DNA from: Prevotella sp.
GTDB lineage: Bacteria > Bacteroidota > Bacteroidia > Bacteroidales > Bacteroidaceae
Length of the DNA: 56,912 nt
Assembly: GCA_021636625.1 (NCBI GenBank)
Contig: JAJWLX010000017.1
Span: 1-56,912 of the forward strand
Direction of reading: 5' to 3'
Shown here: positions 40,342 to 49,544 of the stretch, one piece after another
How positions within the stretch are numbered: position 1 is the stretch's first letter
Layout: the number at the start of each line of letters is the position of its first letter
Notes under the pieces: model-generated
What the model was told of the DNA's origin: nothing
The model's database searches: none
The model's input: the letters and a program-made list of their open reading frames with translations, nothing else
Position numbers and translations under genes: made by a program

Positions 40342-42216
40342 ATGAAAATAGAAAAAGCTATTTTTGTAAATCGTGCTCCATTTCAAAAAGTCGAATTTGA
40401 TTTTTTGGAAAGTGGAGTAAATGTCTTGTCTGGAATTAATGGTAGAGGTAAAACTACGGTTATCTCTCATATCGTTGATGTTTTTTACGAAATGGCAAGA
40501 TCATGTTTCTCGAATTCTTTCGAAGGAAAGGAAAATAAGTTCTACCGTTATTCTTCTGACTTGTTTAATATTGATGGCTCTTCTTATTCTTTATTCTATG
40601 CTCGTTTCAAAGATGAGGATAAATGTATCGATTATATAGATTGTCGAGGTAAAATGACAGGAGATGAATATAAAGAGAATGTCCTTCTTGAAAATAAAAT
40701 TCCGTATGAAAAATTTTCTCGTTCGTTAGAACATAATAACTATACTAAAAGTTTTCATACTGCGGAAAAGGATGAAGTGGTTGAAATATTTTACCGTAAT
40801 ATCTTAACTTATTTCCCTTCTTACAGATATGAACAACCTGGTTATTTGAATGATCCGTATAAAGTTAATGTTGGTTTTAATATAAATTCTGCTTTTTCTG
40901 GTGAATTGCCTAATTCTATAGAAGTTGTTTCTGACTTGAATGGTTTGGCAATGTGGTTTATGGATGTTATAGTGGATAGTGAATTATATCGTAATCGGCA
41001 AGCATCACAGCTTCTAATTGATAATTTAAATAGGATAGTTTCTGCTTCTTTAAAAAGTAAAACAGGAATTGAAACTAGGTTAGGTATTGGACCGAGAGAA
41101 AATACAGCCTCTAGAATAGCAATTACAAATCAAGATGGGCATATATTATATCCAAGAATCTTCAACATTTCATCAGGTGAGAGTGCACTTATCTGTATGT
41201 TTGGCGAAATACTAAAACAAGCAGATAAACTTGGAATGGTTATGGATGTCCCAGGTATTGTACTTATTGACGAAGTCGATAAACATCTGCACATAAAATT
41301 GCAAAAAGAAATTTTGCCTCAATTGTTTGAGCTTTTTCCTAATATACAATTTATTGTAAGCAGTCATTCACCATTCTTGAATATGGGGCTTGCGGATAGA
41401 AATAGCAATCGAACCAGATGTTTTGATCTGGATAATAATGCTTTGGAGTGTATGCCTGTAAATAACCAATTGTATTCTGAGGTATATGATATGTTTATCA
41501 ATGAAAACAACCGCTATGCGGAAAAGCTAAGGTTGATGGAGGGTAAAGTGGCTGCTTTGTGTAAACCTCTTGTTATCACAGAAGGGAAAACCGATATCAA
41601 GCATATATTAAAAGCTAAGGAAGTTTTAAACATAGATTTGGATTTTGATATAATAGATTCTGCTTCTCAACCAGATGGTGACGATAACCTAAAAAAGTTA
41701 TTGAACCATTTAGCAAAGATAAAGCAACCGCATAAAATTATAGGTATCTTTGATTGTGACATATCCAAGACGGTGTCTGAAATGCATCCTGGTGGAAATA
41801 GTTATAAGGATTATGGCAATGGTGTTTATGGTTTTACGATTCCTGTTCCCAAGGAAAGAGAGAAGAATGGTCAGACAGGGATATCTATAGAGTATTTATA
41901 CTCTGATGGCGAGATAAAGAGCCCTGTAAATGAATCTGGACGACGCCTTTTCTTGGGAACAGAATTTAAGAGAAAATCTATGTTACATAATAAAGACAGC
42001 AGATTGACTTTATGCAAACCAAACGGAAAAGGGGAAGATAAGATACTGGAAAATAATGGAGGTCAAGCGGTTTATGATAAGGAAGATAATAATTACTTGG
42101 CGAAGAAGGATGAATTTGCAGAGGCTATCAAAAGTGGGTTCATTCACATAAGCGAAGAGAGCTGGAATCATTTTAAGCCGATATTTGACCTGATGAGTGA
42201 AATCATGCAGAAGTAG
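40342..42216 (+). CDS. OLD-like ATPase with TOPRIM nuclease domain
   Basis: The start at 40342 (MKIEKAIFVNRAPFQKVEFD) is chosen over an in-frame upstream extension with non-protein-like composition, giving 624 residues. The ATPase part has Walker A GINGRGKT (residues 31-38), signature ISSGESALICMFGEIL, Walker B GIVLIDEVDKHLH and SSHSPF. A TOPRIM domain follows: PLVITEGKTDIKHI (catalytic Glu, about 415) and IIGIFDCDIS (DxD, about 471). This is the layout of OLD-family nucleases and GajA. No GajB-type helicase is adjacent, so it may act alone. Confidence 0.82.
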   Translation: MKIEKAIFVNRAPFQKVEFDFLESGVNVLSGINGRGKTTVISHIVDVFYEMARSCFSNSFEGKENKFYRYSSDLFNIDGSSYSLFYARFKDEDKCIDYIDCRGKMTGDEYKENVLLENKIPYEKFSRSLEHNNYTKSFHTAEKDEVVEIFYRNILTYFPSYRYEQPGYLNDPYKVNVGFNINSAFSGELPNSIEVVSDLNGLAMWFMDVIVDSELYRNRQASQLLIDNLNRIVSASLKSKTGIETRLGIGPRENTASRIAITNQDGHILYPRIFNISSGESALICMFGEILKQADKLGMVMDVPGIVLIDEVDKHLHIKLQKEILPQLFELFPNIQFIVSSHSPFLNMGLADRNSNRTRCFDLDNNALECMPVNNQLYSEVYDMFINENNRYAEKLRLMEGKVAALCKPLVITEGKTDIKHILKAKEVLNIDLDFDIIDSASQPDGDDNLKKLLNHLAKIKQPHKIIGIFDCDISKTVSEMHPGGNSYKDYGNGVYGFTIPVPKEREKNGQTGISIEYLYSDGEIKSPVNESGRRLFLGTEFKRKSMLHNKDSRLTLCKPNGKGEDKILENNGGQAVYDKEDNNYLAKKDEFAEAIKSGFIHISEESWNHFKPIFDLMSEIMQK

Positions 42217-42436
42217 ATTATAGAGGGAAAATAAAAGAAGCATTATTGTTGTTTATGCTAAAAAATATTTGTTGGCTTCGAGCGAGATATTGATGATTCG
42301 AAAAAGCTGATATGATCAGGAACTAGAGGCTACTCCTTTTAAGTACTATCTGGGACAGAAGCGCAACTAATAGCAAGGATATCTGTAAGGAGGAGAAGAA
42401 TGTAAAACAAGACTTTTAAATATTTTATAAAAAACA

Positions 42437-45400
42437 ATGAGAAAAGGTAAACTTTTAAGTAAGGTCCCTTGTAATGATGATTTGTTTGAAGGTGGCGCTC
42501 ATCGAAAGTTAGCTATAGAAATTTCAGATGAGATACGCAATGATGATAAATGTACCATTATCGGAATAGATGGTGGATGGGGTTCTGGTAAATCCAACCT
42601 TGTTGGTATGATACAAAAAGAACTGTCTGCGGGTTCGAGTGGTGGCAAGTATCATTTCTTTACCTATGATGCATGGGGGCATCAAACTGATCTTCAGAGA
42701 AGAACGATTTTGGAAGAACTTACTTCTGACTTAGTGAAAGGGCAAACGCCTATCTTAGATGAAAATAGTTGGAAAGATAGTTTGGAGAATCTTTTAGCAA
42801 AGAAGAAACATACGAGTACAAAAACGATTCCTGCAATAGGAATAGGTACTATCGTGAGTTTGTTCACTATCTTATTGACTCCTTTTGTTACTCATCTTGC
42901 TTCTTTGGTTTCTGTAGAATGGTTAAAGCAAGCTGTTCTAGTTATACCTTATGTCGCAGCTTATGGCTTTTTCGGGTATCGTCATTATGGAAAGATGAAA
43001 GATAAATACAAGCAAGATTTTACATGGGAAAAATGCCTTTCTGAGTTTTTCTTGATTTATAAAGACGATATTAAAGAAGAGACAAAGTTTGAAACGATTT
43101 CAGAGAAGGAACCTTCTAGCAGACAATTCAAAGACTGGATACATGAAATAGATAATGGCCTGAAACAAAATAATGACACTGTTTTGATTTTGGTAATTGA
43201 CAATATGGATCGATTGCCAAAGCAAAAAGTACAGGAACTTTGGGCAGCAATTCATTCTTGTTTCTCAGAGGAAAAGTATACTAATATAAGAATAATAGTC
43301 CCATTCGATAGATTGCATATACGTAATGCCTTTCAATCAGAGAATCTGGTTAGACAGTGTGATGGTAAAGATAATGCTATTACTGTGTATGGTGATGACT
43401 TTATTAATAAGACGTTCTACATAGTCTATACTGTTCCACCTCCAATATTGTCTGGTTGGATGCATTATTTCAAAGATAGATGGAAAGAGGCTTTTGGCAA
43501 TAGTGCTATTGTGGATTATAGTGTCTTGCAAGTATATGATATGCTGACCAAAGAGCAAAGTCCTCGCAAAATAATTGCTTTTATTAATCAGTTTGTCACT
43601 ATTCGTAATTTATGTGATGAGAGAATTGAGGATAAATATATCGCATTATATATCTTTGGAAGAAGTAAAATTATAGAGAATCCTCTTGAAGAGATATTGA
43701 ATCCATCTTATTTGCAAGGATTGAATTTTCTGTATTCTGATGATGAAAATATGGCAAGCAATATATCTTCTTTGTATTATCAACTCTCTTTGGATAAAGC
43801 TATGGATGTGGTCTTTACTAGAGAGGTGACTGCAGAGTTGGATGATAACAACGTGAAAGTTCTTGATCAATTGAGAGGAAATGCAAATTATTGGGAAATC
43901 TTGAATCATTCAATAACTGCGGTATCTAATATAGAGAATGCAGCCCTGGCATTGGAGAAGCATTTCGGAGATAATAGTTCTCATGAAGCATCTTTAATAT
44001 GGGACGCTTTGTATATGAGGAGTAACCCTGGAAGCGCAACGCGAGATAAACAATACGAGGAATATCATGGTATTTTACTAAAGCATATATCGGAGAAAAA
44101 GGATTATTATGCGCACTTGCTAACAGTTTATCATGCTAATATCTATGATGGTTTTGATTTGCAGAATTACATCAATGGTATTGATAAATTACATGAGTCT
44201 ATTTCCGAAGAAGATAGAAAAATATCGGACCGTAAGACAATTATTTCACCAAAACAATACTTGCAATTAGTAGAAAGTAGAAAAGATAATTTCGAGGAGT
44301 ATGGTCTTGTGGTAGAAGATGAAAAAATGGATGATTACCTTGTGAATTTAGATGTAAATAAACTCGCAGATATGAAACTCTATCCTTTATTGAAAAATGA
44401 GGTAGAACTTCCAAGATATAAAAAAGAAATAGAGCAACTGTTTGCAGGCAATACCTCAAATCTTCAAATTGAAGCCAAACTTCTTTGTAGATTAAAAGAG
44501 ATAGCTGTGGATGATAAACCGATTGATATCTCTTTCTATATTAATGACAATGAAATTTACAATATGCTCAATGCATTGTCGAAAGATGACGAATTGTACC
44601 CAGATGTTTTGGCTATGGCTATTTCTCGATATTCTAATAATAGTAATATACGTAGTTTCTTGCAGAATAGTGTTGGTGCTTTGTCTGAAGAACAAACAGA
44701 AAATATCGCAAACTGTATACAATATTATATCAGTTATGGCAAATTGTTGCTTCAATTGGAAAATTTTAGTGCTGTGCCGTATGTTGCTGATATTGCACGA
44801 ATTTTAACGACAAGTAGCTCTGGAATTTCAAAAATGAATATAAAGGATTCTTTGGTGAATTATGATAATATATATAGTCATTTGAAGTTAGATTCGCTAT
44901 CTCTTCTGAGAAGATGGAATGATTGGAGTAGGTTTGTTTCTTCGATAAAGATTGCTGATGTTCCTTCATTGTCCACTCGTCTGGTTGAGGATATGAAGAA
45001 GTCTTCGGAACTCCAAATTTCCAAACATTGTTTAGGATTGGTTGAGGAGTATCTTGAATCTCTAGATCAAGAAGCATGGAAACATAGTCTTGTTTCTAAT
45101 GACTATAATTTTAAATTGTTATGCGTTTATCATCCAAAGTCACTTGCGTTCTATATTGATGCTTTCAAGGAGATTATGCGTGGTTATGCACTGGGTAATT
45201 CTGATACTTCGATATCGAATGAATTGACAGAAAAAGCAATCACGATTTTGAACGATATGGGATATGACTGTTCTATAGTCTTCAAGGAAGTGAGAGATAT
45301 CTTTGTTAATAACTCTTGTGTCAATAAAGACAAATTGAGGTACTTTGGTAAATGGCTTTTCTTGTATGGTAATTTGGAAGGCTCTAAAAAGTCTTTGAAT

Positions 45401-45610
45401 AAGATTCTACGTTCAGAATTTTTGGATGACCCAGAAATATTAAAACTGGTGTCAGAAAACAAGAGTGTTGTGAAACAGATGATGAAGAAGGCGGATGATA
45501 CGTCTGACTTTACAAATAAGTTATCTGCTTTGACTAAACAGCATGATGATGACGATGGGTTAAAATCCTTATGTGCTTTTTGGGGAATTGATATTGATGG
45601 GAGTAAATGA
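42437..45610 (+). CDS. KAP-family P-loop NTPase, 1057 residues
   Basis: The N-terminal KAP NTPase domain has Walker A GGWGSGKS (residues 46-53), two membrane helices inserted between Walker A and B (about 133-185, AIGIGTIVSLFTILLTPFV and a second one), and Walker B VLILVIDNMDRLP (about 250), followed by a sensor region with FINKTFYIVY. The remaining 600 residues are helical repeats with no recognised motif. Membrane-inserted KAP NTPases occur in phage-exclusion systems such as PifA. The 220 bases upstream hold only short remnants. It stands alone between an OLD-like gene and IS66 debris. Confidence 0.85.
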   Translation: MRKGKLLSKVPCNDDLFEGGAHRKLAIEISDEIRNDDKCTIIGIDGGWGSGKSNLVGMIQKELSAGSSGGKYHFFTYDAWGHQTDLQRRTILEELTSDLVKGQTPILDENSWKDSLENLLAKKKHTSTKTIPAIGIGTIVSLFTILLTPFVTHLASLVSVEWLKQAVLVIPYVAAYGFFGYRHYGKMKDKYKQDFTWEKCLSEFFLIYKDDIKEETKFETISEKEPSSRQFKDWIHEIDNGLKQNNDTVLILVIDNMDRLPKQKVQELWAAIHSCFSEEKYTNIRIIVPFDRLHIRNAFQSENLVRQCDGKDNAITVYGDDFINKTFYIVYTVPPPILSGWMHYFKDRWKEAFGNSAIVDYSVLQVYDMLTKEQSPRKIIAFINQFVTIRNLCDERIEDKYIALYIFGRSKIIENPLEEILNPSYLQGLNFLYSDDENMASNISSLYYQLSLDKAMDVVFTREVTAELDDNNVKVLDQLRGNANYWEILNHSITAVSNIENAALALEKHFGDNSSHEASLIWDALYMRSNPGSATRDKQYEEYHGILLKHISEKKDYYAHLLTVYHANIYDGFDLQNYINGIDKLHESISEEDRKISDRKTIISPKQYLQLVESRKDNFEEYGLVVEDEKMDDYLVNLDVNKLADMKLYPLLKNEVELPRYKKEIEQLFAGNTSNLQIEAKLLCRLKEIAVDDKPIDISFYINDNEIYNMLNALSKDDELYPDVLAMAISRYSNNSNIRSFLQNSVGALSEEQTENIANCIQYYISYGKLLLQLENFSAVPYVADIARILTTSSSGISKMNIKDSLVNYDNIYSHLKLDSLSLLRRWNDWSRFVSSIKIADVPSLSTRLVEDMKKSSELQISKHCLGLVEEYLESLDQEAWKHSLVSNDYNFKLLCVYHPKSLAFYIDAFKEIMRGYALGNSDTSISNELTEKAITILNDMGYDCSIVFKEVRDIFVNNSCVNKDKLRYFGKWLFLYGNLEGSKKSLNKILRSEFLDDPEILKLVSENKSVVKQMMKKADDTSDFTNKLSALTKQHDDDDGLKSLCAFWGIDIDGSK

Positions 45611-45636
45611 TAACTCATGTAGCCAAAGATTTCATT

Positions 45637-45890
45637 CTATTTTACATCTAGTATAATATATAATTGGATTTGTTCCCAAATATCGCTATCTAGCATGAAG
45701 TAGGGGATGGCTTTCTTGCTATCCTCTGCAAAATAGAAAAACAGATGTTTGATGCCTGGGGCATCGGCATATTAGTAGGCTTCGATTTTCACAATGTTGA
45801 TGCCTTGCGACTGAAGAGCCGCAAGGAGTTGCTGACGTTGCTTTTTCGTTGTAAGTATTCGGTTAATGCCGTATTGTGTGCCTAGATAAA
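45637..45890 (-). pseudogene. Decayed reverse-strand gene cut by IS66
   Basis: On the minus strand a protein-like frame reads LGTQYGINRILTTKKQRQQL, then QSQGINIVKIEAY, an in-frame TAA, and continues APGIKHLFFYFAEDSKKAIP to a stop at 45637-45639. Its 5' end runs into the IS66 promoter near 45890. It is a truncated gene with an internal stop; the family is not recognised. It fills most of the gap between the KAP gene and the IS. Confidence 0.4.
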
Positions 45891-45904
45891 GTTTCGTACC
45901 TTTG
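45874..45904 (+). promoter_or_regulatory. Promoter of the IS66 remnant
   Basis: TTGT (45874-45877), 19 bases, TACCTTTG (45897-45904), 27 bases before the tnpA start at 45931. It matches the Bacteroidota promoter pattern; TACCTTTGCA also precedes the tnpA genes at 49196 and 56701. Confidence 0.55.
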
Positions 45905-45930
45905 CACCATGATTTTTAATTATTCAAATT

Positions 45931-46143
45931 ATGGTACAAGGCAAGAAACAATTAAACAGTAAGCCAAAGTTCGCCGAGGTTGTAATCGGTGACAATGAGG
46001 CGAAGGAGATGCGTGAGTCTGCAAATTCTCGCAACCGTCGCAATCCTTATTTAAAATTAAGCTATCCCAATGGTGTGACACTAATTCTCCCTGCTGACAT
46101 CAGTATCGAACAGCTTCGAGCCTACATTAGTATAACTGTGTAG
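45931..46143 (+). CDS. IS66 accessory protein TnpA-like
   Basis: This 70-residue basic protein (MVQGKKQLNSKPKFAEVVIG, then RNPYLKLSYPNGVTLILPAD) is the short IS66-type first gene; the PNGxxLxLPxDxxxxxLxxY pattern at its C-terminus is typical. It is shorter than usual and begins a decayed element (tnpB at 46159, tnpC pieces to 46965). It has no known function on its own beyond supporting transposition. Confidence 0.65.
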   Translation: MVQGKKQLNSKPKFAEVVIGDNEAKEMRESANSRNRRNPYLKLSYPNGVTLILPADISIEQLRAYISITV

Positions 46144-46158
46144 GCTTATGGCTAGAGT

Positions 46159-46386
46159 TTGTCAGTGACGGATGACCTGAAGTACTACTTGTGCATGGAG
46201 CCAGTCGACATGCGCAAGCAGTTTCAAGGACTCCAAGGAATCGTGAATGAGGAGTTCGGCCGTTACCTCACCCAAGATGAAGCCTTTATATTTATAGTTA
46301 AGACTCGCAAGACTGCTAAGGTTTTGCATCGTGAGAGCGATGGACTGACTCTTTATGTTAGAAAGTTGAGCGAGGGGCGTTTATGA
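46159..46386 (+). pseudogene. IS66 TnpB, truncated and joined to tnpC remnant
   Basis: This 75-codon frame has the TnpB pattern (LKYYLCMEPVDMRKQFQGLQ, then KVLHRESDGLTLYVRKLSEG) but stops early. The usual C-terminal GRF-x-LP end of TnpB is missing. Directly after, another frame gives YDWLKKINGRILCRCVVHAR, which belongs inside TnpC, so a deletion has fused the end of tnpB to the middle of tnpC. Confidence 0.7.
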
Positions 46387-46387
46387 T

Positions 46388-46965
46388 TGGCTGAAGAAGA
46401 TAAATGGTCGTATATTGTGTCGTTGTGTAGTTCATGCCCGAAGACCAATGGAACGAGCCTTGAAGGAAAATCCTAATCTTGCAAAGATAGGTATCCTCTT
46501 CTACCAGAATATTAACTTGATTGAGGAAATGATAAAGGAGAAGAGACTTGAAGGCGAGAAGAAGGCACAGTTCAGGAAGGACTTTGCCGAGCCGCTATGG
46601 GAGGACTTCAAGCTATGGGCCGCAAGTGCCATCTTGGATGTGCAAAAGACAGCAATATATACCAGGCATTGAACTATATGCTGCGTAACTATACAGAGCT
46701 GACCAATTATATAGACATCCCAGACATGCCTTTGGATAATAATGATACAGAACGTCTGATCCGTGACATGGTGATGGGTAAGAAGGCTTATTTGTTCTGC
46801 CGTGACTTGGATGCCTGTAAGCGTGCAGCTATGATGACTCCATGTTTGGAGCATGTAAGGTGCTAGATAAAAATCCTGAGCGTTGGCTTTGTTATGTGTT
46901 GAAGCACATTGTTTCTACGCCTGAGGATAAGTATCATACTCTTCTTCCTGAGTTCTGGGAAGATT
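46388..46965 (+). pseudogene. IS66 TnpC fragments with frameshift
   Basis: The pieces WLKKINGR...HARRPMERALKENP, KLWAASAILDVQ and, after a shift near 46650, NIYQALNYMLRNYTELTNYI, MPLDNNDTERLIRDMVMGKK and a final WLCYVLKHIVSTPEDKYHTL are consecutive parts of an IS66 transposase DDE and C-terminal domain. The final part lies in yet another frame (46863-46965). Two or more frameshifts and the loss of the N-terminal half make it inactive. Confidence 0.75.
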
Positions 46966-47012
46966 AGGAACAATAAAAAATGAATTTCAAATTTAGTCAA
47001 ATTAAGGTATAA

Positions 47013-47038
47013 CCTCCATTAGCTTGTGCTGATGGAGG
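47013..47038. terminator. Hairpin after the IS66 remnant
   Basis: cctccat-t-agc pairs with gct-g-atggagg around ttgt. A T-rich run (attttttgttt) follows about 15 bases later. It probably ends IS66 transcription. The rest of the 46966-47326 gap contains no gene; it holds the promoter region of the next operon. Confidence 0.5.
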
Positions 47039-47291
47039 GCTAAACTGCGTATTTTTTGTTTCAAAATTAGGAAAATGATGCCGCCGTGCAAAGTTACAAC
47101 ATTTTTTTGAGATATGCAATACGGAGTTGAGCGGATACTTACGATGTATTAAGTTGGATAGAATATAGTGAATTCTGTTACAACTCTGCAATTTTGAGGA
47201 TTCAGAATCGAGAAAATGAGGTAAATATAGATTTTATGGTGAAAAACTAATAAAAATCAATAAAAAATAACCAACTTTGATGGATTTTGAT

Positions 47292-47299
47292 TACTTTTG
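47292..47299 (+). promoter_or_regulatory. -7 element for the three-gene cassette
   Basis: TACTTTTGC at this position, 28 bases before the ATG at 47327, matches TAnnTTTG. A -33 element with the standard 19-base spacing is not obvious. Confidence 0.45.
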
Positions 47300-47326
47300 C
47301 AATAAAAATAATAATATAGCAGAACA

Positions 47327-47965
47327 ATGGAAAAGAAAGATATGAGTTTGTCGTATGTAGCTGTTTGGAATCAACCAATGGCTATGATGCCGCAGATGGA
47401 TGGAAAATTTTGCCGTGAATTGTTTGGGATGCCATACGAAACGGTGAATGGACTGACCCCTGAAGGTTATACTATTGCAGTGAATAATAAACCATATCCA
47501 ATGGTCATTATTAATCCTGCTAAGCTTATTGTAAAAGCTCAAGATATTGAAAGCTTGGTTTGTTATGTTGAGGCAATAAAAAACGAATTGAAAAGAATCA
47601 ATCCTGAATTCAAAATGGCGTTGTCTGCCTTTGGAATTAACTTTGAAAAGGAAATTTTGGGTTTAGGTGAAAATGCAGAAGTTTGGATGTGGGACCATTT
47701 TATCAATGGAAACATCGCACCGAATAGCGATTTCCACTTGTGTGGTAAATTGACTTTACGAATTGGCCTTGATGATAATCAGGTCGCAAATGTGGATGTT
47801 GAACCAAGAATGGGGGTGGATGATGGTGTCTTTATCAATATCAATCATCATCATAATAATCAGAATTCAGACTCGATTCCCGATGCTCTTCAACTGAGAA
47901 GTTTAATAGAGACTTCTATAGAAAAAGTAAATTCTGAGGTTGTTGATCATTTGTTTAATGAATAA
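47327..47965 (+). CDS. Hypothetical protein, first gene of a three-gene cassette
   Basis: This 212-residue soluble protein starts MEKKDMSLSYVAVWNQPMAM and contains NPAKLIVKAQDIESLVCYVE, AFGINFEKEILG and a His/Asn-rich stretch ININHHHNNQNS. It recalls the sporadically distributed TIGR04255-type proteins (VxAFGxNxE pattern), but this is a weak, by-eye resemblance. It is followed 11 bases later by a signal-peptide-like small gene and then a third gene overlapping by four bases. IS66 debris lies on both sides, suggesting a mobile cassette. Function unknown. Confidence 0.5.
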   Translation: MEKKDMSLSYVAVWNQPMAMMPQMDGKFCRELFGMPYETVNGLTPEGYTIAVNNKPYPMVIINPAKLIVKAQDIESLVCYVEAIKNELKRINPEFKMALSAFGINFEKEILGLGENAEVWMWDHFINGNIAPNSDFHLCGKLTLRIGLDDNQVANVDVEPRMGVDDGVFININHHHNNQNSDSIPDALQLRSLIETSIEKVNSEVVDHLFNE

Positions 47966-47976
47966 TATTTAGGATT

Positions 47977-48288
47977 ATGGATAAAACAACTATGACGGTA
48001 AGTAGCCAAAGCTTTTTTGCAAAGAAATGTGCATTGATGGCAATGACTATGACTGCGTTGACTGTTAATGCAAATCCTGTAGATACAGGGCTTGGCTTTG
48101 CTGCTAATGGTAATTCTTTGGCTTTTTGTAGCTTTGAAAGTAATACGCAGATGCAGCAAGATAATATTTATTTGTTTCCTAAAAAGAAGAATTTTAGAGA
48201 AAGATACAAAAGAATCTCTCAATCGAATTGGTTTAATAGCACTTATAACGGAAAAACTCTAGGAGAAATTTTAACGATTGAAGAATGA
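47977..48288 (+). CDS. Small protein with N-terminal hydrophobic segment, second gene of cassette
   Basis: This 103-residue protein has a basic N-terminus and then a hydrophobic stretch (about residues 16-32, KKCALMAMTMTALTVNANP) that could be a signal peptide with cleavage at NA-NP, or a membrane anchor. The C-terminal half is basic (FPKKKNFRERYKRISQSNWF) and ends TYNGKTLGEILTIEE. No family was recognised. It is probably translated together with the genes on either side. Secretion or membrane attachment is a prediction from composition. Confidence 0.5.
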   Translation: MDKTTMTVSSQSFFAKKCALMAMTMTALTVNANPVDTGLGFAANGNSLAFCSFESNTQMQQDNIYLFPKKKNFRERYKRISQSNWFNSTYNGKTLGEILTIEE

Positions 48289-48842
48289 GCATTTGGATTT
48301 CAGAATTTAAGGGGCAGATTACTCAAGGAACCATTGTGGATGGTGTGGATTGGGGATTAGGAGATGAAAATCCTTTGGGAATTGTCATCTCTAATGCTTG
48401 TGACTTGGAACATGATCATAGTGGCTTCTTGATGGTTGCTGCTTTGGAAGTGGCTGCTGATGTGCTTGGTTCTTCTAAAGAATTTCAGAGTATCGTAAAA
48501 GATTCTACTGATGGGCAGTTAAAGAAAAAACAATATGATGCCTTAATAAGATTTTTATCTGGGTATATCCATAATAAGAATATATGTAGGCATTTCTTTT
48601 TTGATCCTCGTCCTGTGATTGATTTGGATAGCTTAGTCGTTGATTTTCAACATCTAAAATCGTTAAACTTAGATTCTATTAACGGCTTGGAACCGATAGG
48701 ACAGCTTAATCATCCTTTTGTGGAACAGATGATGATGCGTTTTACTAGCTATGTGGCAAGGATTCCTGTTGATAGACCGACAGAGGAAGATGAGAAGAAA
48801 TATATACAAGAACTAGCAGGCTCTTATGCTTTAAAGAGTTAA
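48285..48842 (+). CDS. Hypothetical protein, third gene of cassette
   Basis: This 185-residue protein overlaps the previous gene by four bases (ATGA). It begins MSIWISEFKGQITQGTIVDG and has GIVISNACDLEHDHSGFL, an I-S-x2-CD-[IL] motif that I recall from uncharacterised bacterial families but cannot name. A helical centre and DPRPVIDLDSLVVDFQHL follow. It has no membrane segment or known catalytic motif, although the Cys-Asp pair could be functional. The tight coupling of all three genes argues for one function. Confidence 0.5.
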   Translation: MSIWISEFKGQITQGTIVDGVDWGLGDENPLGIVISNACDLEHDHSGFLMVAALEVAADVLGSSKEFQSIVKDSTDGQLKKKQYDALIRFLSGYIHNKNICRHFFFDPRPVIDLDSLVVDFQHLKSLNLDSINGLEPIGQLNHPFVEQMMMRFTSYVARIPVDRPTEEDEKKYIQELAGSYALKS

Positions 48843-49118
48843 TTTCAGATTATGATTTTTGTGTTACAATTGCTGTTCGCAATGAAGACAATGTTTATTT
48901 GGGAACAGCAATTGTGCGAATTTCGAACTCAGTCTTACTAATCTTTTACTTACTGAATATAGCATTCTCAAAAGCCATTTCTTTAATTATCTTACCATAA
49001 TATTCTTTGATAATAGTATGTATGAAATATTATAACGACTTTTTTATTACTCCTATTGAGGAGCAACCTATACATGATTTTTGCATTTCTGCCATTCATA
49101 TTTTGCCTAAATGCAGTG
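48843..49118. other. Gap before the IS66 derivative
   Basis: Mostly empty. The only protein-like frame starts at 49022 (MKYYNDFFITPIEEQPIHDF) and runs into the IS end, ending about 25 codons later outside known sequence. It is probably the start of a gene interrupted by the element. gttacaattgctgttcgc and gggaacagcaattgtgcg (48864-48918) form an imperfect inverted repeat that could act as the terminator of the three-gene cassette. Confidence 0.35.
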
Positions 49119-49195
49119 GTATATCACCATTACAGCGTAAGGTTTTAACACATTAAGTATTTACCTTTGCATCCGAATTCTTAAAAATCAGAATT

Positions 49196-49543
49196 ATGGA
49201 AACAAAGGAATACTTCGAAAAGGTGATGCAGGACTTTAACCAGAACCGTAGAGGTCGAAACCTGCGTAAGTATTGTAGTGATGAAGGAATCGACTACAAG
49301 TGGTTGTCTGAATACAAGAAACAGTACTCTTCTAGCAAGGGTAAGGTAGAGAAGGAAGAAGAACCTTCATTGATACCTCTTCAGGTTATTGATGAACGCT
49401 TCTCAGAACAGCCTGTTGTACAGCCAGAGGCAAAGTGGTGCGTAAAGCAACTGGTGATAGCAAGTCCTACTGGAGATGAGTTGGAGATAAAATGTTCAAA
49501 CTTGGCGGTTGTTGTAGAACTGCTGCGTAAAATGAGTATGTAG
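49196..49543 (+). CDS. IS66 accessory protein TnpA
   Basis: This 115-residue protein (METKEYFEKVMQDFNQNRRG, RKYCSDEGIDYKWLSEYKKQ) is the helix-turn-helix-like first protein of Bacteroidota IS66 elements, ending in the typical DELEIKCSNLAVVVELLRKM. The nearly identical start at 56701 (METREYFEKVMQDYNQ) belongs to another copy. A TACCTTTG element lies 35 bases upstream. tnpB follows after one base. Confidence 0.85.
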   Translation: METKEYFEKVMQDFNQNRRGRNLRKYCSDEGIDYKWLSEYKKQYSSSKGKVEKEEEPSLIPLQVIDERFSEQPVVQPEAKWCVKQLVIASPTGDELEIKCSNLAVVVELLRKMSM

Positions 49544-49544
49544 T

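Noticed and set aside
40342..42216. Gabija system
   Set aside because: The GajA-like protein has no GajB helicase gene next to it.
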